Under the pieces are notes generated by a model. That model was given only the letters and a program-made list of their open reading frames with translations. It had not been told where the DNA came from and made no database searches. From the NCBI GenBank assembly GCA_964606575.1, contig CAZSHA010000001.1, positions 1 to 64,000 of the forward strand: a stretch of DNA of 64,000 bases. The letters run 5' to 3'. The position numbers and the translations under genes were made by a program. Each line of letters begins with the position of its first letter. Within the stretch, counting starts at the first letter, position 1. Shown here piece after piece: positions 51,040 through 60,308 of this stretch. Source of the stretch: RGIG4576 sp964606575 (GTDB lineage Bacteria; Bacteroidota; Bacteroidia; Bacteroidales; Muribaculaceae).

Positions 51040-51498
51040 ATGAAAATAGGCGACAAAGCTCCTGAAATTCTCGGCATCAACGAGAATGGAGATGAAATAA
51101 GACTAAGTCAATTCACTGGAAAAAAGTTGGTTCTGTACTTCTACCCCAAAGACAACACCTCGGGTTGTACAGCCGAAGCATGCAGCTTAAGAGATAACTA
51201 TCAAGCTCTTAAAGATAAGGGTTACGAAGTGATAGGAGTGAGCGTAGACAGCGAGGCTTCTCACCGCAAATTCATCGAGAAGAACGCCTTGCCGTTCTCA
51301 TTGATAGCCGACACCGATAAAAAGCTAGTTAATGCGATGGGTGTTTGGGGCGAGAAAAGCATGTACGGAAGGAAGTATATGGGAACATTCCGCACTACAT
51401 TCATTATAAATGGAAACGGTATTATAGAGAAAATATACCTGCCCAAAGAAGTCAAGACTAAAAGCCACGGGGAACAAATCCTATCAATTGAAAAATAA
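51040..51498 (+). CDS. bcp: Thioredoxin-dependent peroxiredoxin (Bcp/PrxQ)
   Basis: A 152-residue cytoplasmic peroxidase that reduces hydrogen peroxide and organic peroxides. FYPKDNTSGCTAEACSLRD shows the peroxidatic Cys43 and the close resolving Cys48 of the atypical 2-Cys Bcp type. RTTFIINGNGII follows. Full length. The three phased repeats upstream suggest control by a DNA-bending regulator. Confidence 0.95.
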   Translation: MKIGDKAPEILGINENGDEIRLSQFTGKKLVLYFYPKDNTSGCTAEACSLRDNYQALKDKGYEVIGVSVDSEASHRKFIEKNALPFSLIADTDKKLVNAMGVWGEKSMYGRKYMGTFRTTFIINGNGIIEKIYLPKEVKTKSHGEQILSIEK

Positions 51499-51531
51499 CA
51501 CCGTTTATTTTCTATTTCGGGCAGAGTATGT

Positions 51532-51539
51532 TAACTTTG
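51532..51539 (+). promoter_or_regulatory. -7 promoter box of metG
   Basis: TAACTTTG matches TAnnTTTG. It lies 111 bp before the ATG, giving a leader of about 105 nt. Confidence 0.6.
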
Positions 51540-51650
51540 CATAACCTAAATTGCAAAATCCGCACTAGGCAAGAAAACCAAGTCAACACATGCGGCTTAT
51601 ATAATTCCTTATGCGGAGGTTAAATTATGTAATTAAACAAAAAGCTATAT

Positions 51651-53690
51651 ATGGAAAAAAAATTTGCTCGCACTCTTGTGACTATGGCGCTACCTTATGC
51701 CAACGGACCTGTTCATATCGGGCACTTGGCCGGAGTGTATGTACCCGGCGACATCTATGTGCGATACCTACGCCTTAAAGGCGAGGAGGTGCTATTGGTT
51801 GGCGGTAGTGACGAACATGGCGTACCGGTCACCATACGCGCTAAGAAAGAAGGTTGCACCCCTCAAGACGTTGTAGACCGTTATCACACGCTCATCAAAC
51901 AATCATTTGCCGACTTCGGTATCTCTTTTGACGTGTACAGCCGTACAACTTCTGAAACTCACCACAAATTAGCTAGCCATTTCTTCCGCAAATTATACGA
52001 TGACGGCAAATTTGTGGAAATGGAAAGCGAACAATTCTACGATGAAGAAGCAAAGCAATTTCTTAGCGACCGAAATATAGTGGGCGAATGCCCTCGATGC
52101 CACGCCGATGGTGCGTATGGCGACCAATGCGAGAAATGCGGAAGCACCCTTTCACCCGACGAACTAATCAACCCAAAGAACGCTCTTACGGGCAACGCAC
52201 TTGTAAAACGCAAGACTTCTCACTGGTACTTGCCATTAGACGAATACCAAGGGTGGCTAGAAAAATGGATTCTTGAAGGTCACAAAGAATGGCGTAGCAA
52301 CGTATACGGTCAATGTAAGAGTTGGCTTGACACTGGTTTGAAACCTCGTGCTGTAACACGTGACTTGGAATGGGGTATACCTGTTCCTGTAGAAGGTGCT
52401 GAAGGCAAGGTGCTTTACGTGTGGTTTGACGCTCCAATAGGATACATAAGCAACACAAAAGAACTACTACCTAACGATTGGGAAAAATGGTGGAAGGACG
52501 ACAGCACTAGGCTTATCCATTTCATAGGAAAGGACAATATCGTGTTCCACTGCATCGTATTCCCTACTATGCTGAAAGCTGAAGGCAGCTACATATTGCC
52601 TGACAACGTGCCAAGCAACGAGTTCCTAAACCTAGAAGGCGATAAAATATCAACTTCTCGCAACTGGGCTGTGTGGTTGCATGAGTATTTAGCGGATTTT
52701 CCAGGAAAGCAAGATGTGCTACGCTACGTGCTAACAGCCAACGCACCAGAAACTAAGGATAACGATTTCACTTGGAAAGACTTTCAAGCCCGCAACAACA
52801 GCGAACTAGTCGCCATATATGGCAACTTCGTGAACCGAGCTTTGCAACTTACTAAAAAATACTTCAACGGTATCGTACCCGAAGCAGGCGAATTAACCGA
52901 CTACGACCGTGAAACTCTAAACGAATTTTCGGGCGTTAAGGAAGAAGTCGAAAAGTTGCTTGACAACTTCAAGTTCAGAGATGCCCAAAAAGAAGCAATG
53001 AACCTAGCAAGAATAGGAAACAAGTATCTAGCAGAAACCGAGCCTTGGAAGCTAGCAAAAACCGACATGGACCGAGTTCAAACCATTTTGAACATCGCAT
53101 TACAACTTGTGGCTAACCTAGCTATCGCTTTTGAACCATTCTTGCCGTTCAGCAGCAAGAAACTTCGTGAAATGCTCAATCTAACCAGCTTCAATTGGGC
53201 TGACTTAGGCAAAATCGACCATTTGCAAGCAGGTCACACTCTCGGTGAACCTCAATTGCTTTTCGAAAAAATAGAAGATGCTGCGATTGAAGCCCAAATG
53301 GCCAGATTAGAACGCATCAAGAAAGAGAATGAAGCTAACAATTTCACCCCAGCTCCAGTGTCGCCTACTGTGGCATTCGACGACTTCACTAAACTTGACA
53401 TTAGAGTTGGTAAAGTGCTTGAATGTGAAAAAGTTCCAAAAGCCGATAAACTCTTGAAATTCAAGATTGACGACGGCATGGGAGGCCGCACAATCGTGAG
53501 CGGTATTGCGAAATATTACAAGCCAGAAGACCTTGTGGGTAAAGAAGTGTGCTTCATCGCCAATTTCGAGCCACGCAAGCTGAAAGGTGTGGAATCTCAA
53601 GGCATGATATTGAGTGCCGAGAACTCCGATGGCAGCCTAGTTGTAATAGGTCCTCAAGGCGAAGTGAAGCCAGGATGTAAAGTCGGCTAA
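51651..53690 (+). CDS. metG: Methionyl-tRNA synthetase
   Basis: A 679-residue class I synthetase. HIGH at residues 22-25, a zinc knuckle with Cys147, Cys150, Cys160 and Cys163, and the KMSKS equivalent KISTS at 332-336. The anticodon-binding helical domain follows, then a charged linker (about 540-575) and a C-terminal tRNA-binding OB domain (about 580-679, DDFTKLDIRVGKVLECE) that dimerises the enzyme. Its leader is long, and it has its own terminator. Confidence 0.97.
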   Translation: MEKKFARTLVTMALPYANGPVHIGHLAGVYVPGDIYVRYLRLKGEEVLLVGGSDEHGVPVTIRAKKEGCTPQDVVDRYHTLIKQSFADFGISFDVYSRTTSETHHKLASHFFRKLYDDGKFVEMESEQFYDEEAKQFLSDRNIVGECPRCHADGAYGDQCEKCGSTLSPDELINPKNALTGNALVKRKTSHWYLPLDEYQGWLEKWILEGHKEWRSNVYGQCKSWLDTGLKPRAVTRDLEWGIPVPVEGAEGKVLYVWFDAPIGYISNTKELLPNDWEKWWKDDSTRLIHFIGKDNIVFHCIVFPTMLKAEGSYILPDNVPSNEFLNLEGDKISTSRNWAVWLHEYLADFPGKQDVLRYVLTANAPETKDNDFTWKDFQARNNSELVAIYGNFVNRALQLTKKYFNGIVPEAGELTDYDRETLNEFSGVKEEVEKLLDNFKFRDAQKEAMNLARIGNKYLAETEPWKLAKTDMDRVQTILNIALQLVANLAIAFEPFLPFSSKKLREMLNLTSFNWADLGKIDHLQAGHTLGEPQLLFEKIEDAAIEAQMARLERIKKENEANNFTPAPVSPTVAFDDFTKLDIRVGKVLECEKVPKADKLLKFKIDDGMGGRTIVSGIAKYYKPEDLVGKEVCFIANFEPRKLKGVESQGMILSAENSDGSLVVIGPQGEVKPGCKVG

Positions 53691-53717
53691 AAAACAGCCG
53701 GCAACGTGATAAAGATT

Positions 53718-53755
53718 ATTAGAGATGGGGGAAACCTCATCTCTAATTGTTTTTT
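53718..53755 (+). terminator. Terminator of metG
   Basis: Perfect 10-bp arms ATTAGAGATG (53718-53727) and CATCTCTAAT (53738-53747), then TGTTTTTT. Confidence 0.85.
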
Positions 53756-53778
53756 ATGTTGACATTTTGTCAAATTAA

Positions 53779-53810
53779 ATTGGTTATTGCGGTTTTTATT
53801 CTTATCTTAG
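53779..53810 (+). promoter_or_regulatory. Possible promoter of the guanylyltransferase gene
   Basis: ATTG (53779-53782), 20 bp, TATCTTAG (53803-53810): each box is one base off consensus, 36 bp before the ATG. Confidence 0.35.
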
Positions 53811-53846
53811 CAATATATAAAATTAACCTTTAAACTCACTACATAT

Positions 53847-54929
53847 ATGGATATTAATAATCGTTATTGTGTGATAATGTGCGGAGGCGTAGGTAGCCGT
53901 TTTTGGCCTTATAGCCGTGCCAACGCACCGAAACAGTTTATCGACTTTTTCGGCACAGGTCGCACATTGCTACAAATGAGCTTTGACAGGACAAAAGGCA
54001 TTGTACCTTGCGAAAACGTCATAATACTCACCAACGAGCAATATGCTCCATTAGTACATGAGCAACTGCCAGAGCTAGATGCTTCGCAAATATTATTAGA
54101 ACCAGCAAGGCGAAACACAGCGCCTTGCATCACTTGGGCAGCATATCACATTAAGGCTATCAATCCCGACGCTTTGATTATGGTAGCGCCAAGCGACCAC
54201 CTTGTACTTAAAGAAGACGAATTCAAACGCTGTATCAACAAAGGGTTCGACTTCATAGCACAAAACGAGGCACTTCTCACGCTCGGAATTAAGCCAAGCC
54301 GTCCCGAAACAGGATATGGCTATATCCAAATAGGCGAACGCATGGATGACAGTATCTCTAAAGTGAAGACATTTACCGAAAAGCCCGATTTGGAGCTGGC
54401 AAAGGTATTCCTTTCTACAGGTGAGTTTTTCTGGAACTCTGGTATGTTTTTATGGAGTGCCGACAGCATCATTAACGCTATTAGAGATAATGCCCCTGAA
54501 ATTGCAAGCGTATTTGACAAAGAGCCTAAAGTATATGCTACCGAACAAGAGAAAACATTCATCCAACAGCATTTCGCATCATGCCCAAGCATATCCATTG
54601 ACTTCGCAGTGATGGAGAAAGCAAAAAACGTGTATGTGGAATGCGTGGACTTCGGCTGGGACGACCTTGGCACATGGGGAGCTTTATATGACAATTCCCC
54701 AAAGAGCCACGAAGGCAATGTGACAGAGAACTGCAAAGCTATGCTATTCGACTGCAAAGACTGCATGGTGGCATCAAAAGGCGACAAATTGATTGTAGCT
54801 TCACAGCTTCAAGATTATATCATTGCCGCTGCCGACGATGTGGTGCTAATCGTTCCCAAGAGCGAGGAGCAAAAGATTAAACTTTATGTAAACGAAGTTA
54901 AATCGGCTTACGGCGACAAATACTTATAA
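53847..54929 (+). CDS. Mannose-1-phosphate guanylyltransferase
   Basis: A 360-residue enzyme that makes GDP-mannose for surface glycans and GDP-fucose. The signature is MCGGVGSRFWPYSRANAPKQF (split here by my limit: CGGVGSRFWPYSR then APKQF), with EPARRNTAPCI, VAPSDHLV, ETGYGYI, FTEKP and FDWGW-like DFGWDDLGTW. Family members of this length are the ManC/Mpg type without the isomerase domain. It is a second sugar-nucleotide enzyme here besides the CBS protein at 9356. The next gene is a fucosyltransferase-like gene, but a hairpin separates them. Confidence 0.88.
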   Translation: MDINNRYCVIMCGGVGSRFWPYSRANAPKQFIDFFGTGRTLLQMSFDRTKGIVPCENVIILTNEQYAPLVHEQLPELDASQILLEPARRNTAPCITWAAYHIKAINPDALIMVAPSDHLVLKEDEFKRCINKGFDFIAQNEALLTLGIKPSRPETGYGYIQIGERMDDSISKVKTFTEKPDLELAKVFLSTGEFFWNSGMFLWSADSIINAIRDNAPEIASVFDKEPKVYATEQEKTFIQQHFASCPSISIDFAVMEKAKNVYVECVDFGWDDLGTWGALYDNSPKSHEGNVTENCKAMLFDCKDCMVASKGDKLIVASQLQDYIIAAADDVVLIVPKSEEQKIKLYVNEVKSAYGDKYL

Positions 54930-54966
54930 TCTACCAAGCATTTTCTATCATAGAATTTATCAAATT

Positions 54967-55007
54967 AGAGGCTGATACCATTGCCATTTTGGCTTTTGTC
55001 AGCCTCT
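54967..55007 (+). terminator. Hairpin after the guanylyltransferase gene
   Basis: Perfect 9-bp arms AGAGGCTGA (54967-54975) and TCAGCCTCT (54999-55007) with a 23-base loop; the following T-tract is short (TTTT at 55011-55014). Confidence 0.55.
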
Positions 55008-55056
55008 ACATTTTCAAAACATACAACAAACGTACCACTTAATCATATCATCCAAA

Positions 55057-55863
55057 ATGAAACGTTTAACATTAGTACCTTGGGGAGGTCTAGCAAACAG
55101 ACTCCGCACTATTGCAGCTGCTTATGAATATTGTAAACAATTTGGCTATGAGCTACAAATAAAATGGATATGTAACAACGACTTAAATTGCAAGTGGAAC
55201 GATTTATTCAAACCTCTACCAGATTTTATATCTATACAAAACCTCCATCGCTATTATTCTATGATATATAGCGTTCCATGTCAAAGAAACCTATATTTAC
55301 CATATTTTTATCAAAAGCTACACTATGATACCATATTACACCAGAAAGACATATCGACCATAACAAATCAAAAACAACTTATCCACAAATATGCATCAGG
55401 CGACTCTATATTTATTCGCACTTACACCCAATTCTACGATACAAGTTCTACCATCTACAGCCAACTTTTCAAGCCTATAGATCACATAAAACAAATGATT
55501 GATAATTACACAAATCAATTTAATAACAACACATACGGCATGCATATTAGGCGTAGTGATAACTTACAATCAATTAGTGGTAGCCCACTCCATCTATTTG
55601 ACGACAAAATCAGCTCAATACTAAGCCAAAGCTCCAATGCTAAGCTCTTTATTGCCACCGATTCTGAGGAAGTTAAATCCTTTCTAAGAAACAAATACGG
55701 AAATAATAGAATCATAACCGCAAACAGCAAAGCAGACAGACAATCAGTGCATGGCATGGTAGATGCTGTTGCCGAATTATTCGCTTTGACTAAAACGAAA
55801 TATTTTTATGGGTCATTTTATAGTTCTTTTTCTGACATTATAATTTACTTGCGTAATCTATAA
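55057..55863 (+). CDS. Fucosyltransferase-like glycosyltransferase
   Basis: A 268-residue protein with no signal or membrane segment. It opens GGLANRLRTIAAAYEY, has YGMHIRRSDN (the HxRRxDN donor-binding motif of alpha-1,2/1,6-fucosyltransferase and O-fucosyltransferase-like families GT11/23/65/68), then FIATDSEEVKSFL and a final YGSFYSSFSDII motif, all of that superfamily. The donor is most likely GDP-fucose; the acceptor is unknown. The gene is much more AT-rich than its neighbours and uses A/T-ending codons, suggesting transfer into a spot between housekeeping genes. Confidence 0.7.
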   Translation: MKRLTLVPWGGLANRLRTIAAAYEYCKQFGYELQIKWICNNDLNCKWNDLFKPLPDFISIQNLHRYYSMIYSVPCQRNLYLPYFYQKLHYDTILHQKDISTITNQKQLIHKYASGDSIFIRTYTQFYDTSSTIYSQLFKPIDHIKQMIDNYTNQFNNNTYGMHIRRSDNLQSISGSPLHLFDDKISSILSQSSNAKLFIATDSEEVKSFLRNKYGNNRIITANSKADRQSVHGMVDAVAELFALTKTKYFYGSFYSSFSDIIIYLRNL

Positions 55864-55919
55864 ATGGAGAAATACTAAAAACCCCTATATGACATTAACA
55901 ACTCATAATATCTTTGGTT

Positions 55920-56405
55920 TCACTCCACTAGTATGGGAATGCCTGCGGCTAGGGTGGCGGGAACGTTGACTATACGTTGATTGGAACTTCCTCGAAAACG
56001 CAACGATATATCACGTTTCGACTCAATAAAACGCCCTTCGACTACCACATCCACCCATTGCAAAATCTTAGACAGCTCTGGGGATGCCAAAATCTCCTCC
56101 CACACGAAGCCCGTATAGAGCCACAGCGTATACCCTTTCTCCTTTATGGCTCTTGCCAACGGCAATATCTTACCAACCTGCCACAGCGGATCTCCGCCCG
56201 ACAAGGTCACATTAAAATCCTCTTCCACTACACGAGCCATTATCTCATCAACCGTCATTGGCTGACCAGCCCCAAAATCCCAAGATTGCGGATTGTGGCA
56301 TCCTAGACACTTATGCCTACAACCGGCAACATATATTGAAGTACGAAGCCCGGGACCGTCTACAGTAGTCCCAGGCAGTATGTCTATCACTTGAATAGTA
56401 TCCAT
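55920..56405 (-). CDS. nrdG: Anaerobic ribonucleotide reductase activating protein
   Basis: A 161-residue radical SAM enzyme with the CxxxCxxC cluster motif at Cys29, Cys33 and Cys36 (GCRHKCLGC), GPGLRTSIYVAGC before it and NVTLSGGDPLW after it. It makes the glycyl radical in NrdD. It begins 2 bp after the NrdD stop codon, so the two form an operon. Confidence 0.95.
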   Translation of the reverse strand: MDTIQVIDILPGTTVDGPGLRTSIYVAGCRHKCLGCHNPQSWDFGAGQPMTVDEIMARVVEEDFNVTLSGGDPLWQVGKILPLARAIKEKGYTLWLYTGFVWEEILASPELSKILQWVDVVVEGRFIESKRDISLRFRGSSNQRIVNVPATLAAGIPILVE

Positions 56406-56407
56406 TT

Positions 56408-58612
56408 TTATTTATGCACAACACGATCCTTTAGCTCAGCCAACTTACCAGAGTTCCAGCGGTCGGTAGTCCCGACAAGATAGCCAGTTATACGCTGTAT
56501 GGTTTCAAATTGCGTTCCACACTTAGGGCAATGCTTCACATCTTTCTGTGCATCCTCGTAACCGCAATTAGGACAATGGTTGCGATTATGGTTCACTGAA
56601 CCATAACCTATATTATTCTTATCCATCAAGTTAACTATATCACGTATAGCTTCTTCATTGTGAGTAGCATCACCGTCAATCTCAACATAGAATATATGTC
56701 CGCCTCTAGTCAATTCATGATATGGACCTTCTATTTTAGCTTTGTGTCGAGGACTACAATGGTAATAAACTGGCACATGGTTAGAATTGGTGTAATAATC
56801 CTTGTCAGTCACACCATTTATTATCCCAAACGATTTGCGGTCACGCTTGGTAAACCGTCCAGATAGCCCCTCGGCTGGAGTGGCTAGTATACTATAGTTA
56901 TGACTATATCGCTCGCTAAACTCATTAGCACGGCTACGCATGTGGCTAACAATCCTAAGTCCCAAAGCCTGTGCTTCTTCGCTCTCACCGTGGTGTTGCC
57001 CAACAAGAGCAATCAAACATTCAGCAAGCCCTATGAAGCCTATACCCAAAGTTCCTTGATTTATCACGCTCTCTATGGTATCGCACCTGTCAAGATTCTC
57101 ACTTCCGTTCCATAAGCGGCTCATAACCAATGGGAATTGTTTTGCATAAGCAGTCTTTTGGAACTCATAACGGTCGTTCAACTGGCACGCCGTAATATCA
57201 AGTACCTCATCCAAGCGTTGGAAGAAGCGTTCTATACGTTCATCTTTATCTACAATATTCATTACCTCTATCGCAAGACGAACTATATTTACAGTAGTAA
57301 ACGACAAATTGCCACGCCCTACAGAAGTTTTTTCTCCATAACGGTTTTCAAACACACGAGTGCGGCAACCCATCGTAGCCACCTCATATAGATAACGAGC
57401 GGGATCATTCCCGTCCCATTTCTCATGAAAATTATATGTGGCATCTAGGTTCAAAAAGTTAGGGAAAAACCTACGAGCAGTCACCTTGCACGCCAAGCAA
57501 TACAAGTCATAATTCCTATCTTCTGGCTGATAGTTGACACCTGTTTTCTTTTTCCAGATTTGAATAGGGAATATCGCAGTCGCACCATTGCCTACACCCT
57601 CGTAGGTGCTGTTGAGCATCTCACGTATCACGCAACGCCCCTCAGCCGAAGTGTCAGTACCATAATTCACCGAGCTGAAGACGACTTGATTTCCGCCACG
57701 AGAATGAATAGTGTTCATATTATGTATAAACGCTTCCATAGCTTGATGCACACGCTCTACCGTGCGGTTCATAGCATGTTGCAAAGCACGAGCCTCGCCA
57801 GTCAACCCATCTAGGTCACGACGAATGAAATCGTCAATCTCTTTATTATAAAGATGTGTATAGCCTTCTCCTGTCATCTTTTCCACGTTCTTCACTTCTT
57901 CGATAAACGTTGAACGCACAAAAGGTGCCAAATAGAAATCAAAAGCTGGTATTGATTGACCGCCATGCATCTCGTTTTGGGCTGTTTCCATAGAGATACA
58001 TGCTATTACGCTCGCAGTTTCTATACGTTTTGCAGGACGTGACTCTCCGTGCCCTGCGACAAAACCATAGTGTAATATCTTATCCAACGGATGCTGTACG
58101 CAAGTAAGGCTCTTCGTAGGATAATAATCCTTGTCATGAATATGAATATAATTGTTTTTTACTGCTATGCGGGCGTCGTCGCTCAACAAATAATCGTCAA
58201 CAAACGGTTTTGTGGTTTCGCTCGCGAATTTCATCATCATACCCGCTGGCGAATCAGTGTTCATATTGGCATTTTCTCGTGTTATGTCATTGTTCTTGGC
58301 ATCTATAATTTCCAAGAACATATCACGAGTTTTTGCCTGACGGGCTATATTACGCTGGTCACGATAAGCAATATAACGCTTAGCTACCTCCTTACGTGGG
58401 GATTTCATTAACTCCATCTCTACTCGGTCTTGAATCTCCTCCACAGTCATCTGAGGATTTCCAGTCATGCCTATCCTATCGGTTATTTTCTGTATCAAAG
58501 CTTCATCCTCACCCAAATCAGTAGGAATCATAGCCTTGCGAATAGCCGCCTTGATTTTCTCCTCGTTATAGCCCACAATACGACCATCACGCTTTACTAC
58601 CGTCTGTATCAT
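56408..58612 (-). CDS. nrdD: Anaerobic ribonucleoside-triphosphate reductase
   Basis: A 734-residue glycyl radical enzyme that makes dNTPs without oxygen. An ATP-cone domain (about 1-95, VVKRDGRIVGYNEEKI) is followed by the barrel with HIHDKDYYPT, the Cys motifs and the C-terminal zinc ribbon (CPNCGYEDA ... HCPKCGT). The glycyl-radical site is Gly710 in RITGYLVGTTDRWNSGK. I use the ATG at 58612; the extension to 58663 lies upstream of the -7 box at 58649-58656. Confidence 0.95.
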   Translation of the reverse strand: MIQTVVKRDGRIVGYNEEKIKAAIRKAMIPTDLGEDEALIQKITDRIGMTGNPQMTVEEIQDRVEMELMKSPRKEVAKRYIAYRDQRNIARQAKTRDMFLEIIDAKNNDITRENANMNTDSPAGMMMKFASETTKPFVDDYLLSDDARIAVKNNYIHIHDKDYYPTKSLTCVQHPLDKILHYGFVAGHGESRPAKRIETASVIACISMETAQNEMHGGQSIPAFDFYLAPFVRSTFIEEVKNVEKMTGEGYTHLYNKEIDDFIRRDLDGLTGEARALQHAMNRTVERVHQAMEAFIHNMNTIHSRGGNQVVFSSVNYGTDTSAEGRCVIREMLNSTYEGVGNGATAIFPIQIWKKKTGVNYQPEDRNYDLYCLACKVTARRFFPNFLNLDATYNFHEKWDGNDPARYLYEVATMGCRTRVFENRYGEKTSVGRGNLSFTTVNIVRLAIEVMNIVDKDERIERFFQRLDEVLDITACQLNDRYEFQKTAYAKQFPLVMSRLWNGSENLDRCDTIESVINQGTLGIGFIGLAECLIALVGQHHGESEEAQALGLRIVSHMRSRANEFSERYSHNYSILATPAEGLSGRFTKRDRKSFGIINGVTDKDYYTNSNHVPVYYHCSPRHKAKIEGPYHELTRGGHIFYVEIDGDATHNEEAIRDIVNLMDKNNIGYGSVNHNRNHCPNCGYEDAQKDVKHCPKCGTQFETIQRITGYLVGTTDRWNSGKLAELKDRVVHK

Positions 58613-58648
58613 AAAAATAAATTTTGTTGTTTGTTTTTTAGAGTCGTA

Positions 58649-58656
58649 CAAATGTA
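58649..58656 (-). promoter_or_regulatory. -7 promoter box of nrdDG
   Basis: CAAATGTA on plus, TACATTTG on minus, 36 bp before the ATG at 58612. Confidence 0.6.
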
Positions 58657-58690
58657 TAAACAATATACATTCTGCACAACAATTAAACAG

Positions 58691-58729
58691 AAAAAGTTTT
58701 CCATAATTTTTATTTTTGGAAAACTTTTT
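58691..58729. terminator. Bidirectional-type hairpin after the flippase gene
   Basis: Perfect 12-bp arms AAAAAGTTTTCC (58691-58702) and GGAAAACTTTTT (58718-58729). On the minus strand it ends in a T-run and follows the flippase gene (stop at 58775). Confidence 0.75.
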
Positions 58730-58774
58730 ACTACCTCAAATTTATTATACTTTTGATATTCAGCAACTTAAAAA

Positions 58775-60277
58775 TCATTTTGGAAAACTTTTATTTTTAA
58801 ACCGATTCAACAATTTACCAAAATTGAAATTTTCACATTTCGCCACAACAAACACAAAGAATAACAATAGCATAGTATTGACACCCATCCTAATCCACAT
58901 ATTTTCCACGCCTGCCAACACAACCATAGCGCAATACAAAACGGCAGCTACCGCCAGATAAAACGCTATTGATTTCATAGGATATGCAACCGGATTTTTC
59001 TTTTGACCAACTATATATGACAACACCATAGCCGTACCATAGCCAGCAACTCCGCCCCAAGCACATGCCATATATCCATATCTAGGCACAAATATCACGT
59101 TTACCGCTATAAGAACTGCACACCCGATGCCAGAGAATACAGCCCCCCAAATGGTTTTATCAATCAACTTATACCAAAAAGACAAATTAAAATAAACTCC
59201 CATCATTATTTCCGCCGCCATAACAATAGGGACAACCCTCAACCCGCTCCAATAATCAGGAGCTATGATATACCGTATTATATCCATATACCCCACCACC
59301 GTCAGAAAAGCAAGCAACGTGAACACAATAAAGTATTTCATTGCTACCGCATAAGTTTCTTTGCGGTCTTTGTCCTTGCTTTTTCCGAACACGAAAGGCT
59401 CATACGCATAACGAAACGCCTGCGTTATCATCGCCATAATCATTGCTATCTTACTAGCCGCGCCATATATGCCCAATTGCGACTGGGCACCACCCGTTCC
59501 GTACACAAACGGGAACAAAATTTTATCGGCGGTCTGATTTAAAATTCCCGCAATACCCAGAACCAATATAGGCAAACCATAAGAAAGCATCCTGCACATT
59601 AGATTTCTATCAAACACATATTTGAATCCTCGCAATTCTGGCAGCAAGCACAACATTATCACGCAAGTACACACCAGATTCAGATAGAACACATAGCCCA
59701 CTCCCACGGTAGGATCATAGACCTTGCTCACCACATCGGGATAACTCTTGTACAAATCAGGAAGCGCTATGAAATACAACAAGTTCAAACCTATGTTTAG
59801 AACTATAAACAGCAGCTTCAACGAAGCAAACCGCACCGCACGCTTCTTATATCGCAAATAAGAAAATGGTATCGATTGGAATGCGTCCAAAGCTACCACT
59901 ACAGCCATTACCCCTATATACTCTGGATGAGAAGCATATCCCATAGCACCAGATATCGGATTCAAAAACAACAGCACCAATGCCACAAATATAGCAGAGG
60001 TTGCCCCCACCGACATCAATATCGTAGAATATACACGTTGCGGATTCTCGCCAGATTTATTGGCATAGCGGAAGAATGTGGTTTCCATTCCATACACAAG
60101 CAACACAAGCAACAAAGCTGTATATGAATATATGTTTGTCACCACTCCATAGCCACCCGACTCGGCACTCATCTTTGCCGTATACAACGGGACTAGCAGA
60201 TAATTTAAAAACCTGCCTACGATACTGCTCATCCCATAGATGACAGTTTCTTTTGCCAATGATTTTAAGCTAGCCAA
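58775..60277 (-). CDS. Polysaccharide flippase (Wzx/MVF-like)
   Basis: A 500-residue membrane protein with 12-14 predicted segments. It opens with LAKETVIYGMSSIVGRFLNYLLVPLYTA, the usual start of the oligosaccharide flippase family, and has the YGMETTFFRYAN stretch. Such proteins move lipid-linked glycan units across the inner membrane. Next to it are ruvB and nrdDG, not a glycan operon, so the glycan it moves is open; this is the common 'lone flippase' of Bacteroidales. It may work with sugars from the guanylyltransferase gene. Confidence 0.85.
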   Translation of the reverse strand: MASLKSLAKETVIYGMSSIVGRFLNYLLVPLYTAKMSAESGGYGVVTNIYSYTALLLVLLVYGMETTFFRYANKSGENPQRVYSTILMSVGATSAIFVALVLLFLNPISGAMGYASHPEYIGVMAVVVALDAFQSIPFSYLRYKKRAVRFASLKLLFIVLNIGLNLLYFIALPDLYKSYPDVVSKVYDPTVGVGYVFYLNLVCTCVIMLCLLPELRGFKYVFDRNLMCRMLSYGLPILVLGIAGILNQTADKILFPFVYGTGGAQSQLGIYGAASKIAMIMAMITQAFRYAYEPFVFGKSKDKDRKETYAVAMKYFIVFTLLAFLTVVGYMDIIRYIIAPDYWSGLRVVPIVMAAEIMMGVYFNLSFWYKLIDKTIWGAVFSGIGCAVLIAVNVIFVPRYGYMACAWGGVAGYGTAMVLSYIVGQKKNPVAYPMKSIAFYLAVAAVLYCAMVVLAGVENMWIRMGVNTMLLLFFVFVVAKCENFNFGKLLNRFKNKSFPK

Positions 60278-60308
60278 AATAAGATGCTCTCTTAACTAAA
60301 CACACAAT

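Noticed and set aside
54320..54787. 155-codon minus-strand open frame
   Set aside because: Antisense to the guanylyltransferase gene, no family features.
58691..58792. Three copies of GGAAAACTTTT-type sequence as a possible attachment site
   Set aside because: Two copies are the arms of a terminator hairpin and the third is the end of the flippase coding sequence; no integrase or mobile gene is nearby.
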